Source: Planctomycetota bacterium
GTDB taxonomy: Bacteria; Planctomycetota; PUPC01; DSUN01
Length of the DNA stretch: 14,301 bases
Direction: 5' to 3'
NCBI GenBank assembly: GCA_016872875.1
Contig: VGYW01000211.1
Location: 1 to 14,301, forward strand
The position numbers were made by a program, and so were the translations under genes. This document shows positions 1 through 7,811 of the stretch, one piece after another (within the stretch, counting starts at the first letter, position 1; each line of letters opens with the position of its first letter). The notes under the pieces were generated by a model. The model searched no databases and was not told the origin of the DNA. It saw nothing but the letters and a program-made list of their open reading frames with translations.

Positions 1-2301
1 TATCTCAACGGCGAGGAGATCGCGCGCTCCTTCATGCCCAAGGGCAAGCTCGACCTCTACACGCCGGCCGAGCCATATCCGAGGGATGTCTACCTGAACG
101 CTGACGGCTATCTTTTCTACCGCGGGGACCGGTCGCCGGACGCGCAGGGGCGAATCGCCCAACGCATCCGCCGGCTCGACGCCGCCACAATCCCCGCCGC
201 GAAGCTGCGCAAGGGCGTCAACGTCCTCGCCGTTGCCATCCACCGCGCACCCACCGATGCGGTCTTCTATCTCCGCCGCCACAAGACCTCCTACGAGTGC
301 AACCCGCCGCACGCCGACACCTTCTGGGCGCACATCGGCCTCGCCGACCTCCGCCTCTCCGCCCCTGGTGTAACGGGTGGCACAGGGGTTGGTGGCACAG
401 GCGTCCCGCCTGTGGCAGACACAGGCCAGAGGCCTGTGCCACCAAAGGCAGGCGCTGGTGGCACAGGCGTCTCGCCTGTGGTCCCCAACACGGCTCCCCC
501 AAAGGGCCGCGGCTTCGTCGTCTGGAACCAGAGCACCGTGCAAACGCAGTTCGTGGAGGACTTCCCCGACCCCTTCGCGCCGCTCCAGCCGATACGGCTG
601 ACGGGGGTGCGGAACGGCACGTTCGCGGGCCAGGTCGTCGTGGGCGACGAGAAGCCGATTGCGGGCCTGAAGGTCGCGGTCTCCGACCTCAAAGGCCCCG
701 GCGTCATCCCCGCCTCGGCCGTTCAGGTGCGCTATGGCGTGTCCGATGGCGAGCCGCACAGGCGAGGCCAGGCGCGCCCCTTCGACTCCCTCGAAGCCGC
801 CATCCCCGCTGAGGTGCCGGCACTCGACAAGGCCGGCGGCGCAGTCCAGCCAATCTGGCTCGCCGTCAGCGTCCCGCCCGACGCCAAGGCGGGCGACTAC
901 AAGGCCGCCCTCACCATCTCCGCCGGAGGCGCCAAGCCCGTTGAGGTCCCACTCGAGCTCCGCGTCCACGACTGGGCGCTGCCCGACCCCAACACCTTCG
1001 CGGGCCACATGGACATCGTGGAGTCGCCCGAATCGCTCGCGCTCGCCTATGGCGTCGAACTGTGGAGCGAGGCCCACTGGAAGCTCCTCGACCAGGCCTT
1101 CGCCCTCCTCAAGCCGCTCGCGGTCAAGACCGTCTACCTCACGGCCATCCGCCGCACCCACTGGGGCAACGAGCACGCGATGGTGCGCTGGGCGCGGAAC
1201 AAGGACGGTGAGCTTGAACCAAACTTCGACATTGCGATGAAGTACCTCGACCTCGCCACCAAGCACCTCGGCAAGGTCCCAGGCGTCATCCTCTACTGCT
1301 GGGAGCCGATGTCCTCGATGGGCCACGCCGGCGGCGCCGGCGGAGCCGAACGCACCAACGACAAGCCGATCCTCTACACCCTCTGGGACCCCGCCACGGG
1401 CGCACTCAAGGAACGGGTCGGCCCAGCCTGGGGCACGCCCGAGGCCAGGGAGTTCTGGGAGAAGTTCAACAAGGGCATCCTCCCGCTCCTCAAGAAGCGC
1501 GGCCTCGAAGGCTCCGTGCTCTACGGCCTCGCGGGCGACGCGCGTCCCACGAAGATCGCGATGGACACCATCTGCACCGGCGTGCCCAAGGAGCAGGCGC
1601 GGTGGGCCGTCCACTCCCACTACTACTGCACCGAGTGGCTGGGCTACCCGATGGGCATGGCCATAGCCCTCTGGGGCATCGGCTCCGTGCCCGTGGACCC
1701 CGCCGAGGGCTACGGCTACGGCTGGCAGAACCCCTTCTGGCTCTCCTACTACCCGCGCGAAATGTCGCTCACCACCACCCTGGTTGAGACTCGCACGAAG
1801 CTCGAGGCCTGGATGGGCGCCAGGACCCGCAGCAAGGAGGTCTACGCCAAAGCCGTCGGCACCCGCGGCCTCGGACGCCTCGGCGCCGACTTCTGGGTCG
1901 TCCTCAAGGACGCACGCGGCAACGTCTCCCACAGCCTGGCCGGCCGCTACCCCGAGAGCTACTGGGGCCAGCTCAACCTCAACTACGGCGTCCCCTGGCT
2001 CCTCGGAAAGGGAAAGACCGGACCCGTCCCCACCGTCCGCTCCGAAGCCTTCCGCGAGAACCTCCAGGAGGTCGAAGCCCGCGTCTTCATCGAGCGTGCC
2101 CTCACCGACGAGGCGAGGAAGGCGAAGCTCGGCGACGAGCTCGCCGCCGAGTGCCGCCGCGCACTCGACACCCGCATCCGCTTCTGCCTCCACGCGGAGG
2201 GCGAAGGCATGCCCTGGTTCGTCAGCTCCGACTGGGCCCGCCGCACCGAAACCCTCTGGCGCCTCGCCGCCCAAGTCGCCACCAAGCTGGGAGGAAACTG
2301 A
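1..2301 (+). CDS. Secreted glycosidase-like protein (DUF4091/GH123-like), 5' partial
   Basis: The frame is open from base 1, so the N-terminus lies outside the window; 766 residues are visible and the ATG at 34 is internal. Residues 1-120 resemble the galactose-binding jelly-roll modules of large glycosidases (YLNGEEIARS at the edge, then KGVNVLAVAIHR). A Gly/Pro-rich repeat-derived linker follows (about residues 125-165). Next comes a beta-rich domain (GVRNGTFAGQVVVG ... VQVRYG) of the kind that precedes DUF4091/GH123 barrels, then a TIM-barrel-like region (GHMDIVESPES, VILYCWEPMSSMG) and a helical C-terminus. I do not see the GH123 Asp-Glu catalytic pair, so substrate and even catalysis are uncertain. 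The stop overlaps the next gene's ATG by one base, suggesting an operon. Family assignment is from motif recognition only. Confidence 0.6.
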   Translation, partial: YLNGEEIARSFMPKGKLDLYTPAEPYPRDVYLNADGYLFYRGDRSPDAQGRIAQRIRRLDAATIPAAKLRKGVNVLAVAIHRAPTDAVFYLRRHKTSYECNPPHADTFWAHIGLADLRLSAPGVTGGTGVGGTGVPPVADTGQRPVPPKAGAGGTGVSPVVPNTAPPKGRGFVVWNQSTVQTQFVEDFPDPFAPLQPIRLTGVRNGTFAGQVVVGDEKPIAGLKVAVSDLKGPGVIPASAVQVRYGVSDGEPHRRGQARPFDSLEAAIPAEVPALDKAGGAVQPIWLAVSVPPDAKAGDYKAALTISAGGAKPVEVPLELRVHDWALPDPNTFAGHMDIVESPESLALAYGVELWSEAHWKLLDQAFALLKPLAVKTVYLTAIRRTHWGNEHAMVRWARNKDGELEPNFDIAMKYLDLATKHLGKVPGVILYCWEPMSSMGHAGGAGGAERTNDKPILYTLWDPATGALKERVGPAWGTPEAREFWEKFNKGILPLLKKRGLEGSVLYGLAGDARPTKIAMDTICTGVPKEQARWAVHSHYYCTEWLGYPMGMAIALWGIGSVPVDPAEGYGYGWQNPFWLSYYPREMSLTTTLVETRTKLEAWMGARTRSKEVYAKAVGTRGLGRLGADFWVVLKDARGNVSHSLAGRYPESYWGQLNLNYGVPWLLGKGKTGPVPTVRSEAFRENLQEVEARVFIERALTDEARKAKLGDELAAECRRALDTRIRFCLHAEGEGMPWFVSSDWARRTETLWRLAAQVATKLGGN
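375..481. repeat. Interspersed palindromic repeat cluster (GGTGGCACAGGC family) inside a CDS
   Basis: Three perfect 8-bp hairpins with 3-nt loops: cacaggcg/cgcctgtg (396-414, loop TCC), cacaggcc/ggcctgtg (420-438, loop AGA) and cacaggcg/cgcctgtg (462-480, loop TCT). The first two sit inside a 12-bp inverted repeat, ggtggcacaggc at 391-402 and its complement at 432-443. A further ggtggcacagg half-copy starts at 376 and another full arm is at 457-468. Read in frame this gives the low-complexity linker GGTGVPPV / QRPVPP / GGTGVSPV between two domains of the host protein. The same peptide strings are familiar from metagenomic planctomycete-like proteomes (recollection, not searched). Confidence 0.9.
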
Positions 2302-5210
2302 TGCGAAACCCTAATCTTCTTCCTCGTTCCTTCTTCTCCCCACTCGTTCCCACGCGGCCCTCCCCCCTCGTTCCCACGCTCCGCGTGGGAACGCAGGTCT
2401 TGGACGCTCCGCGTCCCTCTTCGACGCAGAGCGTCGCCAACGCCGTTCCCACGCGGAGCGTGGGAACGAGCGGATCTCGGGGCAGCGAGCACCCAGTCCT
2501 CCGCCGTTCTGTCCGCTATCTTGGCCGTTCTCCTCTCCTCTTCTCCTATCATTTTACCCGTAATCATTTTACCTTTTCATCTTCTCTTCTCTTCTGTCTC
2601 CCCCTGCTCCTCCTTCTCGCCTTCGCTGCCAGTCTGGGCGCGGTCGAGGTCCAGCTCACGGTCGCCGACCACGCGCACGTGGCCCGAAGGGGCGCCACCA
2701 TCACCAGCGGAATCCCCTTCGCCAAGGGCGTGCTCAAGGATGCAGCGAAGCTCTCCGTCTCCTTCCGCGGCCAGCCCATCCCCGCCCAGTTCACCCCCCT
2801 CGCCCTCTGGGACGACGGCTCGGTCCGCTGGGCGCTCATGGATTGCCAGGTGGACCTCCCGGCCGGCGGCTCCGCCGAACTGGTCGTCCGCGACCACGGG
2901 GGGAACATGCCGCCCGCCGCGCCCGTGCAGGTCAGCGACACCGCCGACGCGCTCTTGATCTCCAACGGGCAGCTCGAGTTGCTCGTGGACAAGAAGAAGG
3001 CCAATCTCCTCACCTCTCTCCACCTCGGCAGCAAGAAACTCCTCGCCTCCGCCGGCCGCGGGCTCCTGCTCCACACCGAGGATGGCAAAGAGGTCGCGGC
3101 CGGGCCGCCGAGCCAGGTCACAATCGAGCAGGGCGGGCCGATGAGGGCCGTCGTCTGCCTCAAGGGCAAATTCCCAGGCGTCCACAACGGCCTCCTGAGC
3201 TACACCGTGCGGCTGGCCGCCTACGCTGGCCAGCGCTTCATCAAGGCGCACGTCTGGCTCGAGAACGACGGCGCGCGCGGCTACGGCGGCAAAGAGGAGA
3301 GCGAGCCGACCAACCTCGAATGGCTCCTCTTCAAGGGCCTGGCCGTCGAGCTCGGCCTGGGCCTCGGCCCCGAGCCCACCGCCTCCTGCGAAGGCGTCGA
3401 AGCCAAGGGCAACCTCAAGGTCCTACAACACTGCCTCCCCTTCCGCGGCCCGGCCAAGTCCAGGCAATCCCCGCCTCACGTGGCCTGGCACACCTACGAC
3501 GACATGGAGTACACGATCACGACCGAGGACGTAGCCCGCCGCTCCGCGGCGGACTCCCAGGTGGGCGGGGGCTCTGTCCCTGTGGGCGGGGGCTCTGTCC
3601 CCCGCGACGCGGGACACGGAGGTCCCGCCCACAGCGAGAAGCTGCTTAAGAAGGGCGAGCGCACCGACGGCGTCATGACCCTCAAGGCAGACACCGTCAC
3701 CCTCACCACCGCCATCCACGCCTTCTGGCAGAACTACGAGAAAGCTATCGAACTGGAGACGCCTCACGCAGAGGCAGATGAGAGAGCAGAGAAGAAGGGG
3801 CCTGGGTCTGAAATCGCAAATCGCAAATCGCAAATCGGAAATGCCAGGCTTCGCCTCTGGCTCTGGCCCCTCGGCTTCCAGTGGCCCCGCCTCGGCACGC
3901 CGACCGACTACATGTCGGTCTACGACCGCAACCTGACGAGCCGCGTGAAGAAGGGCCTCTACAACCTGCCCGGCGGCACCCACAAGGGGCACGAGTTCAT
4001 CCTCGACTTCTCTGGCCGCCCGCCGCAGGAGAGCGCCGCCGAGCTATCCGCCCCCCTCTTCGCCCTCGCTCCCGCCGCCTACTACGCGGCCACCGAAGCC
4101 GCCCCCGGCCTCTTCGCCCCGCCCGAGGTGCGCACCGGCGACGCCGAGTGCGACGCCAAGCTCGACGCCTGGATGCGCATGACCCGCTCCGCCGCCGACC
4201 CCGACAGCCCCACCAGCCTCTTCGCCGCACGAAGGCAAGTCACCAAGCACAACCTCTTCTGGCTCGGGTGGATGGACTTCGGCGACATCGCGGTCCCAGG
4301 CCGCGGCCCTTGCTCCCTCCACTACGACTGGCCCTGGGTCATGCTCCTCAACGCCCTCCGCACGGGCGACGTCCGCTTCCTACGCCTCGCCTCCGACATG
4401 GTGCGCCACCGAGTGGACGTAGACCAGCACTGGTCCGACCGCGAGCGGCCCGAGCACCGCGGCCTGATGCTCCGCGACGACAACTTCCCCGACCACCACT
4501 GCTACCGCATCTATCGCCCGCCCGACGTCACGACCAACTGGCTCGCGGGCGTCGTCTTCTACCACATGCTCACGGGCGACCCCAAGGCCCTGGAGTGTGC
4601 CCGCCGCAACGCCGAGGCCCTCAAGCCCGCGTGGGCGCTCGTCGCCGAAAAGAAGCCCTGGGCCGGCCCACAGGGCAACATGGCCGCCATCGCCTGGACC
4701 ATCGACTCCTACGGCGCGATGTACGACCTCACCGCCGACAAGTCCTGGCTCGACGAGGCCCTCAAGCTCCTCCGCACCCACGTGGCCGCGCTCCGCAAGA
4801 GCCACGGCCCACACCTCTTCAACCCCGACGCCCAGGTGCGCAGCCAGGACTACGTGGAGGAGGACGTGAAGTACTGCTACGCCATCCAGTTCCTCTGCGA
4901 GCTCCACCACCGCACGGGCGACGAGGGCCTGCTCAAGCTCCTCCAGGAGGGCTGCGAGCGGAAGTTCCCCTCCACCTTCTTCGACGCCCCGATTTTCCTC
5001 TCGGGCCTCCACGCCTACGTCGGCCACGTCACTGGCAACAAAGCCTCTCTCGCCCGTGCCGCCGAGCTTTTCGCCGAGGGCTTCCCCGAATCCAAGAGCC
5101 CGCCCGTCTACCTCCCCGACAACTCCGTCTGGAGCCGTCAGGCCGTCATGATGCTCCGTGCCGGCCACCTCCTCCAGTGGGCGCACTGGAAGGGGCGTGG
5201 GGCGAAGTGA
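2301..5210 (+). CDS. PcRGLX/YetA-like RIFT-barrel protein (putative rhamnogalacturonan lyase family)
   Basis: 969 residues from ATG 2301, preceded by a gggagga Shine-Dalgarno at 2289-2295 with 5-nt spacing; no other in-frame ATG/GTG/TTG precedes the mature protein. The hydrophobic segment and cleavage-like site (FCLPLLLLLAFAASLGA) lie at residues 98-114, about 95 residues further in than normal, because repeats occupy the region before them. Residues about 115-230 match the N-terminal RIFT barrel of the PcRGLX/YetA group: ITSGIPFAKGVLKD, then DDGSVRWALMD. A beta-rich middle follows (YAGQRFIKAHVWLEND), then a long alpha-rich C-terminal region (WLGWMDFGD, NWLAGVVFYHMLTGDPKAL) typical of an alpha/alpha toroid. 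Relatives include exo-acting rhamnogalacturonan lyases (PL26), so a pectin-like or uronic-acid polymer is a plausible substrate; specificity is not readable. Two more repeat blocks lie in frame at 3561-3632 and 3811-3845. Confidence 0.75.
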   Translation: MRNPNLLPRSFFSPLVPTRPSPLVPTLRVGTQVLDAPRPSSTQSVANAVPTRSVGTSGSRGSEHPVLRRSVRYLGRSPLLFSYHFTRNHFTFSSSLLFCLPLLLLLAFAASLGAVEVQLTVADHAHVARRGATITSGIPFAKGVLKDAAKLSVSFRGQPIPAQFTPLALWDDGSVRWALMDCQVDLPAGGSAELVVRDHGGNMPPAAPVQVSDTADALLISNGQLELLVDKKKANLLTSLHLGSKKLLASAGRGLLLHTEDGKEVAAGPPSQVTIEQGGPMRAVVCLKGKFPGVHNGLLSYTVRLAAYAGQRFIKAHVWLENDGARGYGGKEESEPTNLEWLLFKGLAVELGLGLGPEPTASCEGVEAKGNLKVLQHCLPFRGPAKSRQSPPHVAWHTYDDMEYTITTEDVARRSAADSQVGGGSVPVGGGSVPRDAGHGGPAHSEKLLKKGERTDGVMTLKADTVTLTTAIHAFWQNYEKAIELETPHAEADERAEKKGPGSEIANRKSQIGNARLRLWLWPLGFQWPRLGTPTDYMSVYDRNLTSRVKKGLYNLPGGTHKGHEFILDFSGRPPQESAAELSAPLFALAPAAYYAATEAAPGLFAPPEVRTGDAECDAKLDAWMRMTRSAADPDSPTSLFAARRQVTKHNLFWLGWMDFGDIAVPGRGPCSLHYDWPWVMLLNALRTGDVRFLRLASDMVRHRVDVDQHWSDRERPEHRGLMLRDDNFPDHHCYRIYRPPDVTTNWLAGVVFYHMLTGDPKALECARRNAEALKPAWALVAEKKPWAGPQGNMAAIAWTIDSYGAMYDLTADKSWLDEALKLLRTHVAALRKSHGPHLFNPDAQVRSQDYVEEDVKYCYAIQFLCELHHRTGDEGLLKLLQEGCERKFPSTFFDAPIFLSGLHAYVGHVTGNKASLARAAELFAEGFPESKSPPVYLPDNSVWSRQAVMMLRAGHLLQWAHWKGRGAK
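2369..2468. repeat. Cluster of four perfect hairpins at the 5' end of the RIFT-barrel gene
   Basis: Four palindromes in 100 bp. Two are the same 11-bp stem, cgttcccacgc/gcgtgggaacg, at 2369-2393 (loop TCC) and 2444-2468 (loop GGA, so the element is inverted). Between them are ggacgc/gcgtcc at 2402-2416 (loop TCC) and cgacgc/gcgtcg at 2422-2436 (loop AGA). A truncated arm, cgttcccacgcgg, is at 2345-2357. All are translated if ATG 2301 is used, giving VPTLRVGT and VPTRSVGT in the region before the signal peptide. Confidence 0.92.
2548..2573. repeat. Short AT-rich direct repeat (atcattttacc x2)
   Basis: Two identical 11-mers, atcattttacc, at 2548-2558 and 2563-2573, separated by cgta. They stand out as AT-rich in GC-rich surroundings and sit immediately before the hydrophobic signal-peptide stretch of the RIFT-barrel gene. 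They probably mark another interspersed repeat type next to the hairpin cluster. Confidence 0.7.
3561..3632. repeat. In-frame repeat block of the gtgggcgg family inside the RIFT-barrel gene
   Basis: gtgggcgggggctctgtccc occurs at 3561-3580 and again at 3582-3601 (21-nt period, translating as two VGGGSVP units). A diverged inverted half follows at 3611-3632 (ends tcccgcccac). A small central hairpin, cccgc/gcggg with loop gac, is at 3601-3613. The block is 72 bp, exactly 24 codons, and makes a Gly-rich loop in the protein. It resembles the 9245-9301 element in the sulfatase gene (both begin gtgggcggg and end in cgcccac). Confidence 0.85.
3811..3845. repeat. 7-nt tandem repeat (aaatcgc) inside the RIFT-barrel gene
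   Basis: Three exact aaatcgc units at 3811-3831, then aaatcgg (3832-3838) and aaatgcc (3839-3845). Because 7 is not a multiple of 3, successive units are read in different frames, giving EIANRKSQIGNA. The stretch is AT-rich against its surroundings and follows a charged segment with repeated gcagag strings (about 3770-3795), so the whole interval looks like an intrusion in a surface loop. Confidence 0.8.
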
Positions 5211-5216
5211 TCCTCT

Positions 5217-5354
5217 AGATAGCTCCTGTTGCGGAAGACACGGACAAACAAGTTTGTCCGTGGCACCCCCTGTTGGCCTGGGGAGAACCGGGGTGCCACG
5301 CCCAAACTTGTTTGGGCGTGCGGGACCGAGCACTTTCCGCAACAAGAACTATCT
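5217..5354. repeat. Paired-hairpin element with 20-bp imperfect terminal inverted repeats
   Basis: 138 bp lying 6 bp after the RIFT-barrel gene's stop. Outer arms agatagctcctgttgcggaa (5217-5236) and the complement of 5335-5354 match at 18 of 20 positions. Inside are hairpin 1, cacggacaaac/gtttgtccgtg at 5239-5262 with loop aa, and hairpin 2, cacgcccaaac/gtttgggcgtg at 5297-5320 with loop tt, each an 11-bp perfect stem. The hairpins are joined by gcacccc (5263-5269) and its complement ggggtgc (5290-5296). There is no ORF of its own. The size and terminal repeats suit a non-autonomous mobile element; it may also end transcription from either side. Confidence 0.85.
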
Positions 5355-5477
5355 GGGCGCTCACTAACCTGCGCCAGAGTCTGGCTCCTGATTCCTGTGA
5401 CCCTTGGCCGGTTCTTCGGCTCGCGCCGTCTGGCTCCCCTGCGCCATTGTTGAGGGTCTGAAAAACAGCTCCCTGCA

Positions 5478-5500
5478 CCAGGCGCTACCTGGGCGCCTGG
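5478..5500 (-). terminator. Weak terminator-like hairpin at the 3' end of the HYR-like fragment
   Basis: Stem ccaggcgc/gcgcctgg (5478-5485 and 5493-5500) with a 7-nt loop, overlapping the stop codon of the minus-strand fragment. On the minus strand a run of five T (5465-5461) follows only after 12 nt, so it is not a textbook Rho-independent terminator. The rest of 5355-5477 shows no gene or other structure I can support. Confidence 0.3.
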
Positions 5501-5814
5501 CTCTGCGGCACGGACACCGTGGCCTGAGCCGTCGCCGCGTTCCCGCTCGCGTCCGTGGCCTGGATCGTGATGGTGTAGACGCGCCCCGAGCCCTTGCCCG
5601 AGCGCTCGGCGCGGAGCCGGAGCGTCTGTGCCCCCGTCATCTCCCAATCGGGCGCCGTATCCCCGTCGCCCAACCCGTCAACCGGCTCGTTGCTCGCCAC
5701 CGACACGACTCGCCACCCCGGCGCAGCATCGCAAGCGTCGGCCAGCGTCGCGCTCACCGCCACCTCCGCCATTCTGGTGATTGCGGTACCTGAAGCAGAT
5801 GCCTGCTCAACCAC
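5485..5814 (-). pseudogene. Orphan Ig/HYR-like C-terminal domain fragment
   Basis: About 109 codons in the same frame as, and only three codons past, the stop of the upstream glycosidase gene. The sequence (DACDAAPGWRVVSVASNEPV, DGDTAPDWEMTG, LRLRAERSG, GRVYTITIQATDASGN) is a typical cell-surface HYR/Ig-like beta-sandwich of the kind found at the C-terminus of very large planctomycete-type repetitive proteins. It has no signal peptide, no convincing Shine-Dalgarno before the GTG at 5814, and the first strand of the domain is altered or missing. I read it as the tail of a deleted larger gene. It could instead be an extension reached by readthrough of the upstream TAG. Confidence 0.6.
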
Positions 5815-5823
5815 CGGAAGGTC

Positions 5824-7062
5824 CTATCGGTCCACCCAGCTCAGGACCTCCACGTCGCCAGGCTCGACCGCTCTCTCGCGCTTCTGGCCGGGGAGGGGGG
5901 TCAGGGTGCCGCCCTTGTCCACCGCGGCCATGGCGGTTCCCGGCTGCCAGGCGGCCTCGAGCGGCATCGGCTTGTTGAAGTCGCGGTTCACGATGGCCAG
6001 GAACCGGCGGGAGTCCCTGCGCAGGAGCGACACGACGGCGCCCTGGCCTTCGGTCTTGATGGCCGTGATCGGGGCGGCTGGGGCATACGCCACGGTGCCG
6101 CGTGGCGGCTTCCCTGTGTGGCCGACCGACACGACCTGGCTGCCGACGAAGACGCCGCTAAGGCCGCGAATCTCCTGGTTCATCCGCTTCACGAGCTCGT
6201 AGAGCGGCGTTCGCTCGCCCTCGGCGGTGATGGGGGCCATGCCCCACTCGGGGCCTTTGGGCGCCCAGTAGGTGAAATACTGGATGCCCGCCGCGCCGTA
6301 GGCCAGGTCGCTGTACACCTGGAGCCGCAGGTGGGCAAGCGTGGGCACGGGATAGGAGTAGTGGGCCACCGACAGGGCGAAGGCCCAGAAGGGCTTCTTC
6401 GTCTCCCTCGCCGCCTTGGCGATGATCTCCAGGTTCTCGTACCACTGCGGCCGGAGGCTGTTGCCCACGATTGGGTAGTAGTCGAAGGAGATCACCTTCA
6501 CCGGCACCTCCTTGACGAACCTGTCTATATGCTCCTGATAGGTCGCAGTGCCCAGTTGCCCGGTCGGGCCGGTGCTCGCGTAGCTTGGGAAGAGGTTGAT
6601 GTAGCAGAAGTGCGCGGGATTGGCGTCCGCCGCGTCGAACTGGCCGACGACCTTGGCCAGTTGGGGGAAGTCCTTCGCGCTCGGCTCGTCGCGGATGTGC
6701 CACGCGATGAGCGCGGGGTGGTCCTTGAAGCGCTTGGCCGCCGCCGCGGGGTCCTTCAGCATGTCCTTGTAGCATGCGTGCACCTTGATGCCCGCCTGGT
6801 GAGCGGCGTCGAGCGCCTTCGCAAACGCCTCGGCGTTCGGATAGCCCGAGCTGAAGTTCTGATTGAACCCCGCCTCGGCCAGCTCGCGGAAGCGCTCCAC
6901 GCTCGTATGCGCCGCGTCCACCCCGCACCAGGCCAGGATCGGCATCTCCCCGGCGGCGGGCAGCTTCTCCGGCGCCGCTCCCCCGCCCTCAGCCCCCAGG
7001 CCCGCGGTGGATGCCGCAAGGATGACACACAGGCCAACGGCAAGAATCACCATGCCATTCAC
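5824..7062 (-). CDS. Secreted clan GH-A-like TIM-barrel glycosidase
   Basis: 412 residues from GTG 7062 (gggagg with 5-nt spacing); ATG 7053 is an alternative that leaves the signal peptide intact (MVILAVGLCVILAASTAGLGA). The mature protein starts with a short Gly/Pro linker, then PILAWCGVDA (41-50) and a barrel. AWHIRDEP (120-127) has the Asp-Glu arrangement of a beta4 acid/base residue (E126), followed by FCYINLFPSYAS, VISFDYYP (D194 near beta6), FWAFALSVAH and GIQYFTYWAP. This is the layout of GH-A beta-galactosidase-like enzymes, but the exact family and the nucleophile are not assignable by eye. The C-terminal 100 residues look like a small beta domain. It starts 12 bp after the PIN toxin stop on the same strand and has no visible promoter of its own. 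Confidence 0.7.
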   Translation of the reverse strand: MNGMVILAVGLCVILAASTAGLGAEGGGAAPEKLPAAGEMPILAWCGVDAAHTSVERFRELAEAGFNQNFSSGYPNAEAFAKALDAAHQAGIKVHACYKDMLKDPAAAAKRFKDHPALIAWHIRDEPSAKDFPQLAKVVGQFDAADANPAHFCYINLFPSYASTGPTGQLGTATYQEHIDRFVKEVPVKVISFDYYPIVGNSLRPQWYENLEIIAKAARETKKPFWAFALSVAHYSYPVPTLAHLRLQVYSDLAYGAAGIQYFTYWAPKGPEWGMAPITAEGERTPLYELVKRMNQEIRGLSGVFVGSQVVSVGHTGKPPRGTVAYAPAAPITAIKTEGQGAVVSLLRRDSRRFLAIVNRDFNKPMPLEAAWQPGTAMAAVDKGGTLTPLPGQKRERAVEPGDVEVLSWVDR

Positions 7063-7074
7063 TCCGACCTCCCT

Positions 7075-7482
7075 CTATCCGCCTCGGCGGACCAGTTGTA
7101 GGAACTCAGCCGGACTCATCACTACGACCCCCATCCTCGCCGCGGCACGGAAGTGACGCTTGTTTCCGGTCACAAGCACTGCCCGCGTTTCCGCGGCTAC
7201 CTCAATAAAGGGCAAGTCGCTGGGATGACGCACCTTGACCGTGATGGGCTCCGGCGACACTAACGTGGCGGTGGAGCGAAATACATCAAGCGTTTCAGCG
7301 ATGGCATCGGCATCGCAGCGGAATTCCAACTGAGGGAGCACCCGTTCGTACTCAGCGAACATCCGCCGGTCCACGAAAGCCTCAACAGCCCTGTCCGCAA
7401 CGAGACGCAGGACTCGGTCGCACGTGCCGCCGCGCGTTATTGTGGCTGAGACGAGTACGTTGGTGTCAATGACACAATTCAT
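7075..7482 (-). CDS. PIN-domain toxin (COG1569-type, VapC-like)
   Basis: 135 residues. The start MNCVIDTNVLVSA carries the first PIN acid (D6 in IDTN). E44 in AEYERVL is the second, D89 in HPSDLPFIEVA sits at the usual third position, and LVTGNKRHF (103-111) is the strand-4 motif. In this subgroup the last motif often reads TGNKRHF, with Asn where other PIN domains have Asp. PIN toxins are Mg-dependent ribonucleases that block translation by cutting RNA. Its ATG overlaps the antitoxin stop by 4 bases (ATGA), so translation is coupled. Length and composition are normal, with no sign of decay. Confidence 0.9.
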   Translation of the reverse strand: MNCVIDTNVLVSATITRGGTCDRVLRLVADRAVEAFVDRRMFAEYERVLPQLEFRCDADAIAETLDVFRSTATLVSPEPITVKVRHPSDLPFIEVAAETRAVLVTGNKRHFRAAARMGVVVMSPAEFLQLVRRGG

Positions 7483-7772
7483 TGGGCCGCGCGCCTCTCG
7501 CGGCGAACGCGCGCGATCACTGCATCGATCTCTTTCATGGTCATCTTGTCCACGCCTCGGGCCTTGGCTGTGGCCTGCATGCGGTCCAGAGCCGCGTGGA
7601 AGCGCGCTCGCCGCATGGCCTCCAGCTTGCTCTCGAAGCTCTCCTCGTCTGCCTCAGCGAGAATTGCGAACGGCTTGCCATCCTCGGTCACTACGACCTC
7701 ATGTTCGGCCTTGAGCGCCGCGCGAATGGTCGCCGAACCGTTCCTGAAGTCCTCAACGCTCACGCACTTCAT
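7479..7772 (-). CDS. Phd/YefM-type antitoxin
   Basis: 97 residues from ATG 7772, chosen over the longer open frame to 7883 because aaggag lies 7 nt upstream and because homologues begin MKxVSVxDFR. N-terminal part: MKCVSVEDFRN ... EVVVTEDGKPFAILAE, the Phd/YefM DNA-binding fold. The C-terminal basic helix (RARFHAALDRMQATAKARG ... ARVRRERRA) is the part that would wrap the PIN toxin. Phd-type antitoxins bind their own promoter and repress the operon, so this protein probably sits on the 7812-7862 promoter region. Antitoxin-first order and the ATGA overlap are standard for the module. Confidence 0.88.
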   Translation of the reverse strand: MKCVSVEDFRNGSATIRAALKAEHEVVVTEDGKPFAILAEADEESFESKLEAMRRARFHAALDRMQATAKARGVDKMTMKEIDAVIARVRRERRAAQ

Positions 7773-7811
7773 CTCCAGACTCCTTGCCCGAAAGGTCGTC
7801 CACCAAAAGAG

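Noticed and set aside
3881..5218. 445-codon alternative-frame ORF within the RIFT-barrel gene
   Set aside because: Arg/Pro-rich shadow typical of GC-rich genes, no start signal, overlapped by a coherent domain protein.
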